A stretch of DNA of 39,141 nt from an uncultured Actinomycetes bacterium (GTDB lineage: Bacteria > Actinomycetota > Coriobacteriia > Coriobacteriales > Atopobiaceae), in NCBI GenBank assembly GCA_900314645.1, contig OMWB01000010.1:68893-108033 (forward strand), written 5' to 3'. Positions 1-8,393 of the stretch are shown one piece after another. Below the pieces are notes generated by a model. That model ran no database searches. It was not told where the DNA came from and saw nothing but the letters and a program-made list of their open reading frames with translations. The position numbers were made by a program, and so were the translations under genes. Each line of letters begins with the position of its first letter. The first letter of the stretch is position 1.

Positions 1-1488
1 GAGCCGTAAGCGTACGTCTGGGTCGCTGAGGTCTTCTCCGAGGATGCGCTCGATGCGTGAGAGGCGCTCGAGCAGTGTGGAGCGATGGACAAAGAGCGCG
101 CGAGCCGTCTTGGTGACACTCATGTTGTGGTCGAGCAACATGCGTAGAGTGCTCAGATAGCTCGTCTGCGAGGATTCGTCGTGAGCCGCCAACCTTCGAA
201 GACCCTCAGAGAAAAGCATGTCAATGGGCATGTCACCGAGTGCGTTGACGATCATGCTGGTCAGCGCATAGTGCTGGAACTCGTATATCGACTCGTCGGG
301 ATCTATCAGGGACCCGTTCTCCAAGGTGGTGCTCGCCTGTAGGAAGAAGAGTCGTGCTCGTGCAAGGTTGCTCACTGGATCGCTGATGGCCGCCTTTGCC
401 TGCAGGGACGTGACAAAGGGCCGCAACCTCCTGAGCAGCTCGTCGTGATAGCTGCCGTGCTCGTCCTGCAGACCGGCGAGGTTGACGAAGGACACCACCG
501 ATGTGCGATGATGCTCGAAGGCGATGCTGCCAGGGAAGGCGCTCTCCACCATGGTGCAGACATAGCCGATGGGCAACTGGCTGAGGCGATGGCTGAGCCG
601 GATGCGCACGCACACAAACGATTGGTCCGCATCCCGCGCGTCGAGCATCGCCTGTTCCTTGCCGTCGAGCGGGACCTCGTCAACAAGGTTCATCAGGATG
701 CGCTTCAGCGAGGTGCCATCGGAGCCTGGTAGCGCTGATCTGCGTCTTATCGCTTGCACGAGTTTGGTTGCCAAGTATCCCGCCAGCTGAATGTCGCTTG
801 CGCGAAACTCGCGGCGTTCGCGATATACCGTCAGGCAGCCTTGGTAGGCGCCCGAGTCAATGAGGTTGGCGTTGAGCGTCCGAGTGCCGAGCAAGTCGAG
901 CACAAATGGTTCGGAAACGTCCATGGAAAGGTCGCGCTCAGCGATGTAGCTTGCGAAGGCCTCAGGGTTGAGAATCGTGCCCGCATCAAGCCCGGCGAGC
1001 GTCGTGAGGTCAGACGCGTCATCGCGGGCCCATTGTCCGAGGAAGGAGAACTGCGCATCGATAACGGACAGCGGGTTGCCAAACACATCGCCAGACTGCG
1101 AAAGCATCTCAGGTATGCTGGCGTCGGCCTCAATGATGGCGTCGAGTGCCTCCTCCCACGCATCGTAGCGGTCGAACGTGCGTTGAATGGTGTTGAAGGC
1201 AACGTAGAAGTCCACGTCAGGGATCTGGATGACGCAGCAACGTTCGGAAAAGTAACGGGTGCGGCGGCCGGGCCCCAGACAGACGATGACGGCACGAGGC
1301 TCGACGTGGACGCGTTGCGGTAACCGTTCCTCACGGAGTATGTAGAGGTGGTCGTCTCGAAACTCCCGCATCGTAGTCTCGAAGAGCTCAGGACGCCTGA
1401 GCCGGAGCGCCTTTTGTGGGTCACCCAAAAGGCGCGCATTCCATGCGGTTGGGAGATTGTCAAAGATGACGTCTGCGTTGAGCTTCAT
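1..1488 (-). CDS. PucR/CdaR-family transcriptional regulator, 3' end outside window
   Basis: The gene runs off the left edge: 496 codons are visible with no stop, read by translating the complementary strand. The visible C-terminal ~55 residues form the helix-turn-helix of the PucR family: SVTKTARALFVHRSTL, then ERLSRIERIL and the LGEDLSDPDVRLRL-type ending. The preceding ~430 residues should be the sensing region; I see no nameable ligand motif. The ATG at 1488 has a GGAG about 10 nt upstream. It diverges from the V4R-like/GcvT/SDR operon starting at 1764, so it probably controls that operon in response to a substrate or intermediate. Regulators of this family usually sense small catabolic substrates. 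Family assignment is firm; the target and effector are inference. Confidence 0.88.
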   Translation of the reverse strand, partial: MKLNADVIFDNLPTAWNARLLGDPQKALRLRRPELFETTMREFRDDHLYILREERLPQRVHVEPRAVIVCLGPGRRTRYFSERCCVIQIPDVDFYVAFNTIQRTFDRYDAWEEALDAIIEADASIPEMLSQSGDVFGNPLSVIDAQFSFLGQWARDDASDLTTLAGLDAGTILNPEAFASYIAERDLSMDVSEPFVLDLLGTRTLNANLIDSGAYQGCLTVYRERREFRASDIQLAGYLATKLVQAIRRRSALPGSDGTSLKRILMNLVDEVPLDGKEQAMLDARDADQSFVCVRIRLSHRLSQLPIGYVCTMVESAFPGSIAFEHHRTSVVSFVNLAGLQDEHGSYHDELLRRLRPFVTSLQAKAAISDPVSNLARARLFFLQASTTLENGSLIDPDESIYEFQHYALTSMIVNALGDMPIDMLFSEGLRRLAAHDESSQTSYLSTLRMLLDHNMSVTKTARALFVHRSTLLERLSRIERILGEDLSDPDVRLRL

Positions 1489-1763
1489 GCGCGAATTGCT
1501 CCAAACTGTATGGCTTTTGTCGCTTAAGCATGTGTGCATGTTCTCATTATGCCTGTGAAAGAGCTGTATTTGAGCAGGTCGCCGACGTAGGTTGAAAGAT
1601 GACCGCTCATCCACAGAAAGCCATGTCTATACCCAACAAATCGTAGGGCTTAGTCCCTTCCGGTTCGACGGTTTGCACGCTGGTCTGACATGTTCTGCGG
1701 CGGCAGACTGGCAGGCAAGGACCCTTGCGCGCACGTCTTGCGCGCCCACAGGAAGGAGAGGAC
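1489..1763. promoter_or_regulatory. Divergent intergenic region between PucR gene and catabolic operon
   Basis: This 275-bp gap must hold the promoters of both divergent genes. Visible elements are a direct repeat TTGCGCGC at 1725-1732 and 1738-1745 just upstream of the plus-strand ribosome site, and a short inverted repeat GTCTG (1683-1687) / CAGAC (1704-1708). GGAAGGAGAGG at 1751-1761 is the ribosome site for the gene starting at 1764. No clear -35/-10 pair was recognised. The role of the repeats as operator is inference. Confidence 0.4.
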
Positions 1764-2993
1764 ATGGCCCTGCTTGCTCATGTCGACACGCATCGTGGCG
1801 TGGAGACGGCCTTCGGCAAGATCATTCCCGAGAAGGAGGCATACAGCTACTGCTTGCGGACGATTGCTGCCTTCTCGGCCAACATCTTCCAGGTGATGCG
1901 CATTCTGAACGACAGCTGGGAGGACCGCACCGAGGCTATTACTGAGATTGCCAACATGATGAATTGCGCCGCATGCGCAGGTGGTGAGGACGAGCTGTTC
2001 CAGTATCTGAACGCATTCTATGACGAGTGGAACATTCCCGAGCTGGTCAAACGTGCCGCATGGATTGGCGCCATCTGGGGCGACTACGGCGACGAGGCAG
2101 AGGACATGGCTGGGCGCGTCATCCAGTTCACCGAGAACCGCGTGGAGAAGGAGCTCGACACCTGTCCGTGGGATATCGTGGGCTCAGAGATGTGCAACAT
2201 GACCACCGGCATGTTCACGGCCAACTTTGACATCGCCGCCGGTGGTGAGCATGGGGCAATCACCAATGATGTGCAGCTCAACATGTGTGAGGCCCGTGGC
2301 TGCGGTAACCCCCACTGCCGCGTGGTGGCTGAGAGGCTCGACGCGTTCAAGCTGGAGCATCAGGGTTGGCTCGACCATCGCGGGCAGGCGCATGCGCCCG
2401 TGCACGATACGCCGTCCGAGCGCCGTGTGAAGCATGCTCAAGGACTGCGCAATGGCCAGTACGTGCAGGCCTTCGGCGAGGAGAACTCGCTTGAGTGGCA
2501 GTACAACTGGGTCGCACAGATGGGCTGGGTCTGGTCTATCAGCTTCCCGCTCATAGCCATCCGCGACATGGCCGAAGACGACGACGAGTTCGAGCGCTTG
2601 TTGCGCATCGTGTTCGCAACCGCGGGCAAGAACTCCTTCATCGATTTCTTTGCCCGTGAGGGCCTCCGCAACTGGCTCGACATCCCTCGCGAGATCGGGG
2701 ACAACGATCCGCGCGTCATGGGTGCCTACATTGACGCCGTGCTGGGATGCCAGCTCGTGCCGCACGAGTGGGAGGCCTTCGATGCAGAGGGCGTCGAGAT
2801 TCGCGTGTCGCAGGAAGACTTTGAGGGACGCTTTGAGATGGCGCCGCTTGAGGAGATCACGATGGGTTACGAGGCACAGTGGAACGGCGCATGCCACACA
2901 CTCGTCTCACCGGAGTGGAGCGTCTGGATCGACGAGGATGACGACGACTACATCATCACGGTTGGCCGCAAGATCGACAACCGCGCGCTCTAA
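1764..2993 (+). CDS. Cys-rich protein with V4R-like N-terminal half, function unknown
   Basis: A 409-residue soluble protein, first gene of an operon with a GcvT-fold protein and an SDR. Residues ~130-190 resemble the V4R (4-vinyl reductase) fold: Cys134, Cys144 and the signature C175-x4-C180-x4-C185-R, which recalls the C-x3-G-x3-C-R element of DmpR/XylR V4R domains that bind zinc and phenols. Cys68 and Cys71 form another CxxC. The second half (~240-409) looks like a degenerate relative of the first half without the cysteines, and ends in a run of Asp (390-395). There is no DNA-binding or AAA domain, so it is not a DmpR-type activator. It could be an enzyme subunit, a substrate-binding protein, or a relative of the ATC-hydrolase family. 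The start was chosen at 1764 because GGAAGGAGAGG lies directly upstream. Function is unassigned. Confidence 0.75.
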   Translation: MALLAHVDTHRGVETAFGKIIPEKEAYSYCLRTIAAFSANIFQVMRILNDSWEDRTEAITEIANMMNCAACAGGEDELFQYLNAFYDEWNIPELVKRAAWIGAIWGDYGDEAEDMAGRVIQFTENRVEKELDTCPWDIVGSEMCNMTTGMFTANFDIAAGGEHGAITNDVQLNMCEARGCGNPHCRVVAERLDAFKLEHQGWLDHRGQAHAPVHDTPSERRVKHAQGLRNGQYVQAFGEENSLEWQYNWVAQMGWVWSISFPLIAIRDMAEDDDEFERLLRIVFATAGKNSFIDFFAREGLRNWLDIPREIGDNDPRVMGAYIDAVLGCQLVPHEWEAFDAEGVEIRVSQEDFEGRFEMAPLEEITMGYEAQWNGACHTLVSPEWSVWIDEDDDDYIITVGRKIDNRAL

Positions 2994-3010
2994 AGAGGGG
3001 AGTGATAGGA

Positions 3011-4006
3011 ATGCTGTTCAAGGATGATGCTGTTGCGCGCGCTGAGGCCAAGGCCGTGCGCGAGAACTCGGGCTGGTATCGCTGGACCCACGACCTCGTC
3101 ACGGTTACCGGTGCCGATGCCGAGAAGTTCCTCGACTGGATGCTCGTGAACACAATCGCAGGCACTCCCGAGGGTCGCGGCAAGTACACCACCATGCTCG
3201 ACGAGCAGGGCACGATCATCGACGACCTCATGGCGTTCAATCGTGGTGGAGGCCTCTGGTGGCTTTCCACGCTCTATGGTCCGCATGCCGTGCGCTGGTT
3301 TGATGCCCATAAGGGCGAATACGACGTAGCCTACGAGGATGTCACCCAGGCATGGGATATGTATGCCATCCAGGGCCCCAACTCCGGCAAGGTGATGGAG
3401 GCGCTGCTCGGCGAGTCCGTCGATGCGCTCAAGCGTTTCCAAATCGTAGATGCGCATGTTGGGGAGATCGCCGTCGTCGTGGACCGTGGCGGCTTTACTG
3501 GCGAGCTGGGATATGAGCTGTACTGTGCGCGTGACGACTCCGCTGCTGTTGCTGAGGCTATTGCCGACGCAGCTTCAAAGTTCGACGCTCCGCGCCTCAC
3601 CACACTCGAGGTGTACGTGCGCTCGCTGCCCATGGAGAAGGGCCTGGCACTTCGTCAGGACTACAAGGGCCTCACGCCCTACGAGGCCAATCTGGGTTGG
3701 TCGGTGCGCCTGGACAAGGACTTCTTCGGCAAGGAGGCTTTGGTCGCCAAGCACGAGGAGGGCGAGAAGCGTGCCTTCGTGGGCGTGGAGATCGAGCGCG
3801 AGAGCTATGAGGACATCGCCCAGAAGGAGATCCTGCGCAAGCGCGGTGTGCCCCGCGGCTACGTTACCCAGATGATCTACGGCTACACCGTGGACAAGAA
3901 CATCGGCTTCGCCGTGGTCGACGCCGCCAAGTGCCCGCTCGGCACCCGCGTGACCATCGGTCCCAACGACAGCCCGGCCGTCATCGTCGAGCCTAAGTGG
4001 TGCTAG
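3011..4006 (+). CDS. GcvT-fold (aminomethyltransferase-like) folate-binding protein
   Basis: A 331-residue member of the glycine-cleavage T-protein/dimethylglycine-dehydrogenase C-domain fold, which binds tetrahydrofolate and accepts C1 units. Diagnostic stretches are KYTTMLDEQGTIIDDL (with the Asp of the IDDL motif used by T-proteins), GELGYEL, and PYEANLGWSVRLDKDFFGKE. Its length fits the short GcvT/DmdA type rather than the ~460 aa LigM type. No gcvH, gcvP or lpd genes are nearby, so it is unlikely to be the housekeeping T-protein; a demethylase or C1-transferase of a catabolic pathway is more likely. It starts 17 nt after the V4R-like gene stop. I prefer ATG 3011 over the GTG at 3002 because AGAGGGGAG is too close to the GTG. 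It is followed after 12 nt by the SDR. Confidence 0.85.
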   Translation: MLFKDDAVARAEAKAVRENSGWYRWTHDLVTVTGADAEKFLDWMLVNTIAGTPEGRGKYTTMLDEQGTIIDDLMAFNRGGGLWWLSTLYGPHAVRWFDAHKGEYDVAYEDVTQAWDMYAIQGPNSGKVMEALLGESVDALKRFQIVDAHVGEIAVVVDRGGFTGELGYELYCARDDSAAVAEAIADAASKFDAPRLTTLEVYVRSLPMEKGLALRQDYKGLTPYEANLGWSVRLDKDFFGKEALVAKHEEGEKRAFVGVEIERESYEDIAQKEILRKRGVPRGYVTQMIYGYTVDKNIGFAVVDAAKCPLGTRVTIGPNDSPAVIVEPKWC

Positions 4007-4018
4007 GAAGGATTAGTC

Positions 4019-4837
4019 ATGTCAACCAATGAAGGCAAGGTCATACTGGTTGTCGGCGGAGCCTGCGGCATGGGTGCGGCTACCGTATGTGCCCTGTACC
4101 GTCAGGGCGCCAAGCTCGTGGTGCTCGACCTCAACGAGGAGGCGTGGGAGGAGCTCGTCGAGGACGAGGAGCTCACCGACGGCCCCGGCACCATCGATTT
4201 CGTGGGCGGCGACGTGTGCGACGCGTCCGTGCGCCAGGCCGCGATCGACATCGTGCGCGAGAAGTACGGCACCCTCGACAGCCTGCTCTACATTGCGGGC
4301 GTGCTCGACCTCATGTGCCCGGCGCACAAGACCGATGACGAGCTCTACGACTACGTGATGGATGTCAACGTCAACAGCTGCTTCCGCATGTGTCGCGACT
4401 GCCTGCCGCTGCTGTGGGATCACGAGGGGCTGCCTGCCAACATCGTCATCGTGGGCTCCGTGGGCGGCCAGGTGGGCTCGAGCGCCGGTGCGGCCTACAT
4501 CACGTCCAAGCATGCGGTGCTGGGCCTCGCGCGCAACCTCGCGCACAGCTACCGCTTCCGCAACGTGCGCACCAATGTGGTGAACCCAGGCGCCTGCGTG
4601 ACCGACATCCTGGGCAACGCCATGGAGAAGTGGCCCGACCGCGACATCATGGACCTCGAGGGCAACGAGCTCTACAACGTCCGCGGGGCAGTGGCGCTCG
4701 GCGTGGACTGGGATGGCAAGAACATCACTGGTTGGCCCGAGGACATCGCCAATGCGATCCTCTACCTCATCTCCGACGAGGCGCACTACGTCAATGGTGC
4801 CCAGCTGAACGTCGATGGCGGCTGGACCAGCTTCTAG
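4019..4837 (+). CDS. Short-chain dehydrogenase/reductase (SDR)
   Basis: A 272-residue classical SDR that should oxidise or reduce a hydroxyl/carbonyl using NAD(P). The N-terminal nucleotide motif is GGACGMG (residues 13-19), with the catalytic Tyr160-x3-Lys164 in AAYITSKHA preceded by the usual Ser-containing strand (IVGSVGGQ). The C-terminus has the family ending NGAQLNVDGGW. An acidic residue after the second strand (VVLDLNE) favours NAD over NADP. It is third in the operon, 12 nt after the GcvT-fold gene with AGGAAGGA upstream, and ends before a strong terminator. The substrate is unknown; context suggests an alcohol intermediate of the same pathway. Confidence 0.92.
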   Translation: MSTNEGKVILVVGGACGMGAATVCALYRQGAKLVVLDLNEEAWEELVEDEELTDGPGTIDFVGGDVCDASVRQAAIDIVREKYGTLDSLLYIAGVLDLMCPAHKTDDELYDYVMDVNVNSCFRMCRDCLPLLWDHEGLPANIVIVGSVGGQVGSSAGAAYITSKHAVLGLARNLAHSYRFRNVRTNVVNPGACVTDILGNAMEKWPDRDIMDLEGNELYNVRGAVALGVDWDGKNITGWPEDIANAILYLISDEAHYVNGAQLNVDGGWTSF

Positions 4838-4860
4838 GGGACATGACATCACTTCGAGTA

Positions 4861-4892
4861 CGAGGGGTCCGGAGATTGCTCCGGACCCCTCG
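4861..4892. terminator. Bidirectional intrinsic terminator
   Basis: A perfect 14-bp GC-rich stem (CGAGGGGTCCGGAG and its complement) with loop ATTG, followed by a short T run. It sits between the convergent SDR (ends 4837) and the exported PLP lipoprotein gene (ends 4917), so it can end both transcripts. Confidence 0.85.
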
Positions 4893-4916
4893 TTTCGCCT
4901 GTAGGCAGGAGCCTCG

Positions 4917-6404
4917 CTAGTACTCCGGCTGGGCGCGCGAGTAGTTCTCTGCGTCTTCCTTTGCCTGCTCTATCGCCTTGGGCAGGATGTCCAGGAAATG
5001 CTCGACTTCGTCGAGGGTGTTGTAGATGCCAAAGCTGATGCGAATCATGCCAGCCGTGTTCACGTCCACGCATTCCAAGAATCCCCTGGCAACGTCATCG
5101 GAGATACCCATGAGCCGCCACACGTAGGGGTGAGCGCAGAACGCCCCGCGCCGCGTGGCGATGCCATAGCTCGCGGCAAGTCGCTTTGCCAGGACATGCG
5201 TGTTCAGGTCGGAGAAGTTGAACGAAACAACGCCGACCTTGTCGTCAATGTTTGCTGTGTCGCCGTACACGATGACGTTGTCCATCTGGAGCAGGCCGTC
5301 TATGACCCGACGGTTGAGCTCGAGCTCGTGCTGTTGGATGGCGTCAAAGCCCACCTCGCGGAGCACTTCGATGGCCTTGCCCATCGCAACGGCACCCAGG
5401 TAGTTGGGCGAGCCCGCCTCATAGACCTCTGGCGCCCCCTTGTACTTCACCCAATCGTCGCCGACGATGCGCACGGTTCCGCCGCCATAGAACTGGGGCT
5501 GGTGCTGATTCAGAACCTCCGTAAGGCCGACCACCGCCCCGCCGCCGAAGGGGGCGTACATCTTGTGTGCCGAGAAGGCAAAGAAGTCGATGTTCTCCTC
5601 GGGGGTTGCTCCGCGCATCGAGAACGCGCGATGAGCCACGATTTGGGCGCCGTCGACGATGATCTTGGCGCCGTGGGCGTGCGCCATCTTTGCCACCTGA
5701 TGCACGTCCGTCACGTAGCCCGTGACGTTCGATGCGGCGGTCACGGCCACGTACTTCACCTTGTTTTCCGAAAGCAGCCGCTCTATGTCGTCATACTTGA
5801 TACGGCCCAGCTCATCTACCTCGGCATATATGACCTTGCAACGCTCACGCCAGGGGAGCAGGTTGGCATGATGCTCGGCACGTGTGGTCAAGACGAGGTC
5901 ATCGGTGCTCTCGATGAGCGCGGAGGCGAGCTTGTTGATGCCGTCAGTTGTCGAGCTGACATAGAAGCAGGTGTAGGCCTCGGGGTCCGCGCCGAGGAAT
6001 TCGAGGACCTTGTTGCGGGTCTGTTGGTAAAGCTCGGCCGAGTGGTCCGACTTCTGAGAGGACCCGCGTCCGATCGAGCCATACAGGGCGAGGCTCTTCT
6101 CGACCTCTTCCAACACGGGTACGAGAGCTGGTGTGGTCGCAGCGTTGTCAAACGCGATGGCCGCCTGCGAACTGCCGTCCTCAAGCGTGATGGGCTCGTC
6201 AATGCCAACAACGTAGCTGCGGATATTCTCCAGTGTGATGGGGGCTGCGGGAGTGCTGCTGTCCTGCGGCTTGCTGTCCGCGGGTGTGTCCTCCGCTTGC
6301 GGAGCGGGGGATTGTTGGGAGCAAGCGGCCAGCGCAGCTGCTCCTGGGGCCATCATGGCAAGCGCGGCAATCTTGAGGGCCGACCTTCTGTCTACATCGT
6401 GCAT
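4917..6404 (-). CDS. Exported (Tat/lipoprotein) cysteine desulfurase-like PLP enzyme
   Basis: A class V aminotransferase-fold PLP enzyme resembling group II cysteine desulfurases (CsdA/SufS). The PLP lysine is in FFAFSAHKMYAPFGGG, and the persulfide cysteine motif is retained as RRGAFCAHP (compare the GHHCAQP element of SufS). The N-terminus carries a twin-arginine stretch (DRRSALK), a hydrophobic segment and a lipobox LAAC, followed by a Pro/Ser/Asp-rich linker of about 30 residues. It therefore should be exported, probably folded with its cofactor via Tat, and lipid-anchored outside. The ATG at 6404 is preferred to 6410 because AGGAAGGA ends directly at the upstream ATG. No suf/isc partner genes are nearby. 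It could liberate sulfide or alanine from extracellular cysteine, or act on another amino acid; activity is not proven by sequence. Confidence 0.85.
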   Translation of the reverse strand: MHDVDRRSALKIAALAMMAPGAAALAACSQQSPAPQAEDTPADSKPQDSSTPAAPITLENIRSYVVGIDEPITLEDGSSQAAIAFDNAATTPALVPVLEEVEKSLALYGSIGRGSSQKSDHSAELYQQTRNKVLEFLGADPEAYTCFYVSSTTDGINKLASALIESTDDLVLTTRAEHHANLLPWRERCKVIYAEVDELGRIKYDDIERLLSENKVKYVAVTAASNVTGYVTDVHQVAKMAHAHGAKIIVDGAQIVAHRAFSMRGATPEENIDFFAFSAHKMYAPFGGGAVVGLTEVLNQHQPQFYGGGTVRIVGDDWVKYKGAPEVYEAGSPNYLGAVAMGKAIEVLREVGFDAIQQHELELNRRVIDGLLQMDNVIVYGDTANIDDKVGVVSFNFSDLNTHVLAKRLAASYGIATRRGAFCAHPYVWRLMGISDDVARGFLECVDVNTAGMIRISFGIYNTLDEVEHFLDILPKAIEQAKEDAENYSRAQPEY

Positions 6405-6573
6405 GGCCATTCCTTCCTAGATTGGCGTGATTGGTCTGGTCATATCAGTTTGCTGCGCATGATGGTAGCACGGGAGACCATGCGGGCGGCCTTTGCGGCT
6501 TGTTCACCAATTCGTAGATTTGCGGTTTCGTCGTGCCGAGGGACTTTGACCGCTTCGATGCCCTGTGCTAGAG

Positions 6574-6588
6574 TGTATACAGTATACA
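6574..6588. promoter_or_regulatory. Palindromic operator of the toxin-antitoxin operon
   Basis: A 15-bp near-perfect palindrome, TGTATAC-A-GTATACA, lies 15 bp upstream of the antitoxin start codon and overlaps the probable promoter. Antitoxins of the RelB/DinJ type normally repress their own operon by binding such sites. Binding here is inference. Confidence 0.6.
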
Positions 6589-6602
6589 ACCAAGGAGGGA
6601 CC

Positions 6603-6896
6603 ATGGCCACAGTTGTTGTCTCGGGTCGCGTGGACGAGGACGTCAAGCTGCGGGCGGACGCCATCATCCGCGCCGCCGGGTCCACGGTGAACGGCGTCAT
6701 CAACGATGTGTGGCAGACGATCGTCGCTACCGGTCAGGTCCCCACTCCGTCCAACGCTGCCGACGAGCAGGCGGAGAGGCGCGCCGCCTTTGCCTCGTTC
6801 ATGGAGTGGTTCGATGGGCTACCGCCCCAGAACGAAGCGTATGCAGGTATGACCGACGACGAGATTCTTGCAGGTAGGGTGGACGACTATGCATAG
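6603..6896 (+). CDS. RelB/DinJ-family antitoxin
   Basis: A 97-residue protein with the ribbon-helix-helix start typical of RelB/DinJ antitoxins (VSGRVDEDVKLRAD, then a helix with VNGVINDVW). The acidic C-terminal half should wrap the toxin. AAGGAGG precedes the ATG. The stop codon overlaps the start of the PIN toxin by 8 nt, the usual translational coupling. It should neutralise the toxin and repress the operon through the palindrome just upstream. Confidence 0.85.
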   Translation: MATVVVSGRVDEDVKLRADAIIRAAGSTVNGVINDVWQTIVATGQVPTPSNAADEQAERRAAFASFMEWFDGLPPQNEAYAGMTDDEILAGRVDDYA

Positions 6897-7353
6897 GCTC
6901 CTTCTTGACACCAACATCCTGCTCGACGCGGTCTCTCCCAACAGGCCCGAGCAGCGCGAGACGCACCGTCTGCTTGCCCGCTGCAACGGCGACGGCGATG
7001 TGGGAATCGCGTGCGCACTCTCGCTCAAGGATGTCTATTACGTCATGCACAAGCGCTTTGACGAGCCCACAGCCCGGAAGTCAGTAGGGTGGCTCACCAG
7101 GCTGCTGGCTGTCGGCCCCATCAGCGCTGAGGAGTGCCTGGACGCCCTCGCATCCGACGAGCCCGACTTCGAGGACGGCCTCATCAGGTCGTGTGCTGAG
7201 CTCAACGACGTCGATTTCATCATCTCGCGCAACAAGGACGCCTTTGCTGGGTCTACCGTGCGCTGCGTGACCTCCCGCGAGTACCTCACGAAGGTCGTCC
7301 AGCGTGACGAGGAGCGCATGGGCTATACGTGGACAGAGGCCCGTGGGAACTAG
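6889..7353 (+). CDS. PIN-domain ribonuclease toxin (VapC-like)
   Basis: A 154-residue PIN protein. The acidic residues expected for Mg-dependent RNA cleavage are visible: Asp7 in LLLDTNILLDA, the central Asp93/Glu95/Asp96 region (DFEDG), and Asp107/Asp109 before FIISRNKDAF. It overlaps the antitoxin gene by 8 nt. The pairing is slightly mixed, since RelB-type antitoxins more often accompany RelE/YafQ toxins, but RelB-PIN pairs occur. It should cleave RNA to slow growth when the antitoxin is degraded; its target RNA is unknown. Confidence 0.85.
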   Translation: MHRLLLDTNILLDAVSPNRPEQRETHRLLARCNGDGDVGIACALSLKDVYYVMHKRFDEPTARKSVGWLTRLLAVGPISAEECLDALASDEPDFEDGLIRSCAELNDVDFIISRNKDAFAGSTVRCVTSREYLTKVVQRDEERMGYTWTEARGN

Positions 7354-7432
7354 ACGGTACGGTTGCCGGCCTCTGTTTGCAGCATGTGACACTGAGATGT
7401 TTCGTATTCGCACACGGTCAGGGAGGTAGCAT

Positions 7433-8074
7433 ATGGACACCAGTTTCATCACCATCAATACCCATAGCTCCATCCGATTGGAGACCAGGCGGGGGACGGT
7501 GATCTATGTGGACCCGTATGGGTTTGAGACCTCGCCCCATGACGCGGACATGATCCTCATCACGCACACGCACTTCGACCACTTCTCGCCCGAGGACATC
7601 GCGCGTGTCAGGATGCCACATACCGTCTTTGTGCTGCCTGCGACGGCCATGCTCACGTTCATTGACGCCGGCTTCACCGCCGAGGATGCGGCGTTTCTTG
7701 TCCCATACGAGCATGCGATGCCGCTTCCGGGGATCGAGATAGAGACCGTTCCCGCGTATAACCTCAACAAGCCTTTCCATCCTGAGGACGAGGCTTGGAT
7801 GGGCTACGTGGTGGAGATTGACGACCTCCGCGTCTACGTCGCTGGCGATACCGACGACCTGCCCGAGAACCATGACGTTGCCTGCGACGTGGCGCTCGTC
7901 CCGGTGGGCGGCACGTACACCATGGACGCTCGCGAGGCGGCAGCCTTCGTGAACGTCCTCAAGCCTGCTGTCGCCATCCCTGAGCATTACGGCACGGTTG
8001 CCGGCTCCGCCGATGACGGCAAGGTTTTCGCCGAGTTCGTCGATCCTGGTATCGAGGTAGTGCTCAAGCTGTAG
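7433..8074 (+). CDS. Metallo-beta-lactamase-fold hydrolase (UlaG-like)
   Basis: A 213-residue MBL-fold metal hydrolase. The metal motif HxHxDH appears as HTHFDHF near residue 42, followed by VAGDTDD and the late His of PEHYG. It has no signal peptide and is most like the UlaG/YtkL group of predicted metal-dependent hydrolases. AGGGAGG lies upstream of the ATG. It stands alone on the plus strand after the toxin-antitoxin pair. The substrate is unknown. Confidence 0.85.
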   Translation: MDTSFITINTHSSIRLETRRGTVIYVDPYGFETSPHDADMILITHTHFDHFSPEDIARVRMPHTVFVLPATAMLTFIDAGFTAEDAAFLVPYEHAMPLPGIEIETVPAYNLNKPFHPEDEAWMGYVVEIDDLRVYVAGDTDDLPENHDVACDVALVPVGGTYTMDAREAAAFVNVLKPAVAIPEHYGTVAGSADDGKVFAEFVDPGIEVVLKL

Positions 8075-8126
8075 GAGCCGAGTGAGTGTCGGTTTGACCT
8101 CACGTGTTACGGTCAAACTGTTGCGG

Positions 8127-8345
8127 TCACGCATGGACCTTGACCTTGCCTCGCGGCACGGGCACTCCAAAGAGCGCCCCGTTCAGCCCAACACCAAAGC
8201 GGGTCGCGCGAAGCAGCCTCCCTAACAGCTCGACCCCGAGCTTCGTATCGACCTCTCCCTGTCTCGGCATCTGGGGAACGGAGCTCATCAGATCGACCCT
8301 CTTCTTGAGCTCGTCGTACGAGCACATCTCGTCAACGTTCACCAC
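8127..8345 (-). CDS. Small hypothetical protein or remnant of a larger gene
   Basis: A 72-codon minus-strand reading frame with a GTG start. The frame stays open upstream past 8345 into the flanking palindrome (8394-8470), and that upstream part also reads like protein (EALAHEGWTIYVVNVDE). This suggests either a small gene with a start further upstream, or the 3' remnant of a larger gene cut by the palindrome. No ribosome site is convincing and I recognise no family. It is the only coding candidate in the gap between 8074 and 8520. Confidence 0.3.
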   Translation of the reverse strand: MVNVDEMCSYDELKKRVDLMSSVPQMPRQGEVDTKLGVELLGRLLRATRFGVGLNGALFGVPVPRGKVKVHA

Positions 8346-8393
8346 GTAGATGGTCCACCCCTCGTGCGCAAGCGCCTCGCGCCGCTTCGCTCC

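Noticed and set aside
3011..4006. Housekeeping glycine cleavage T-protein
   Set aside because: No gcvH, gcvP or lpd nearby and the gene is embedded in a catabolic operon with an SDR under a PucR regulator.
4998..6896. 632-codon plus-strand open frame ending with the antitoxin
   Set aside because: Most of it is antisense to the PLP lipoprotein; only the last 97 codons from 6603, with their own ribosome site, are the antitoxin.
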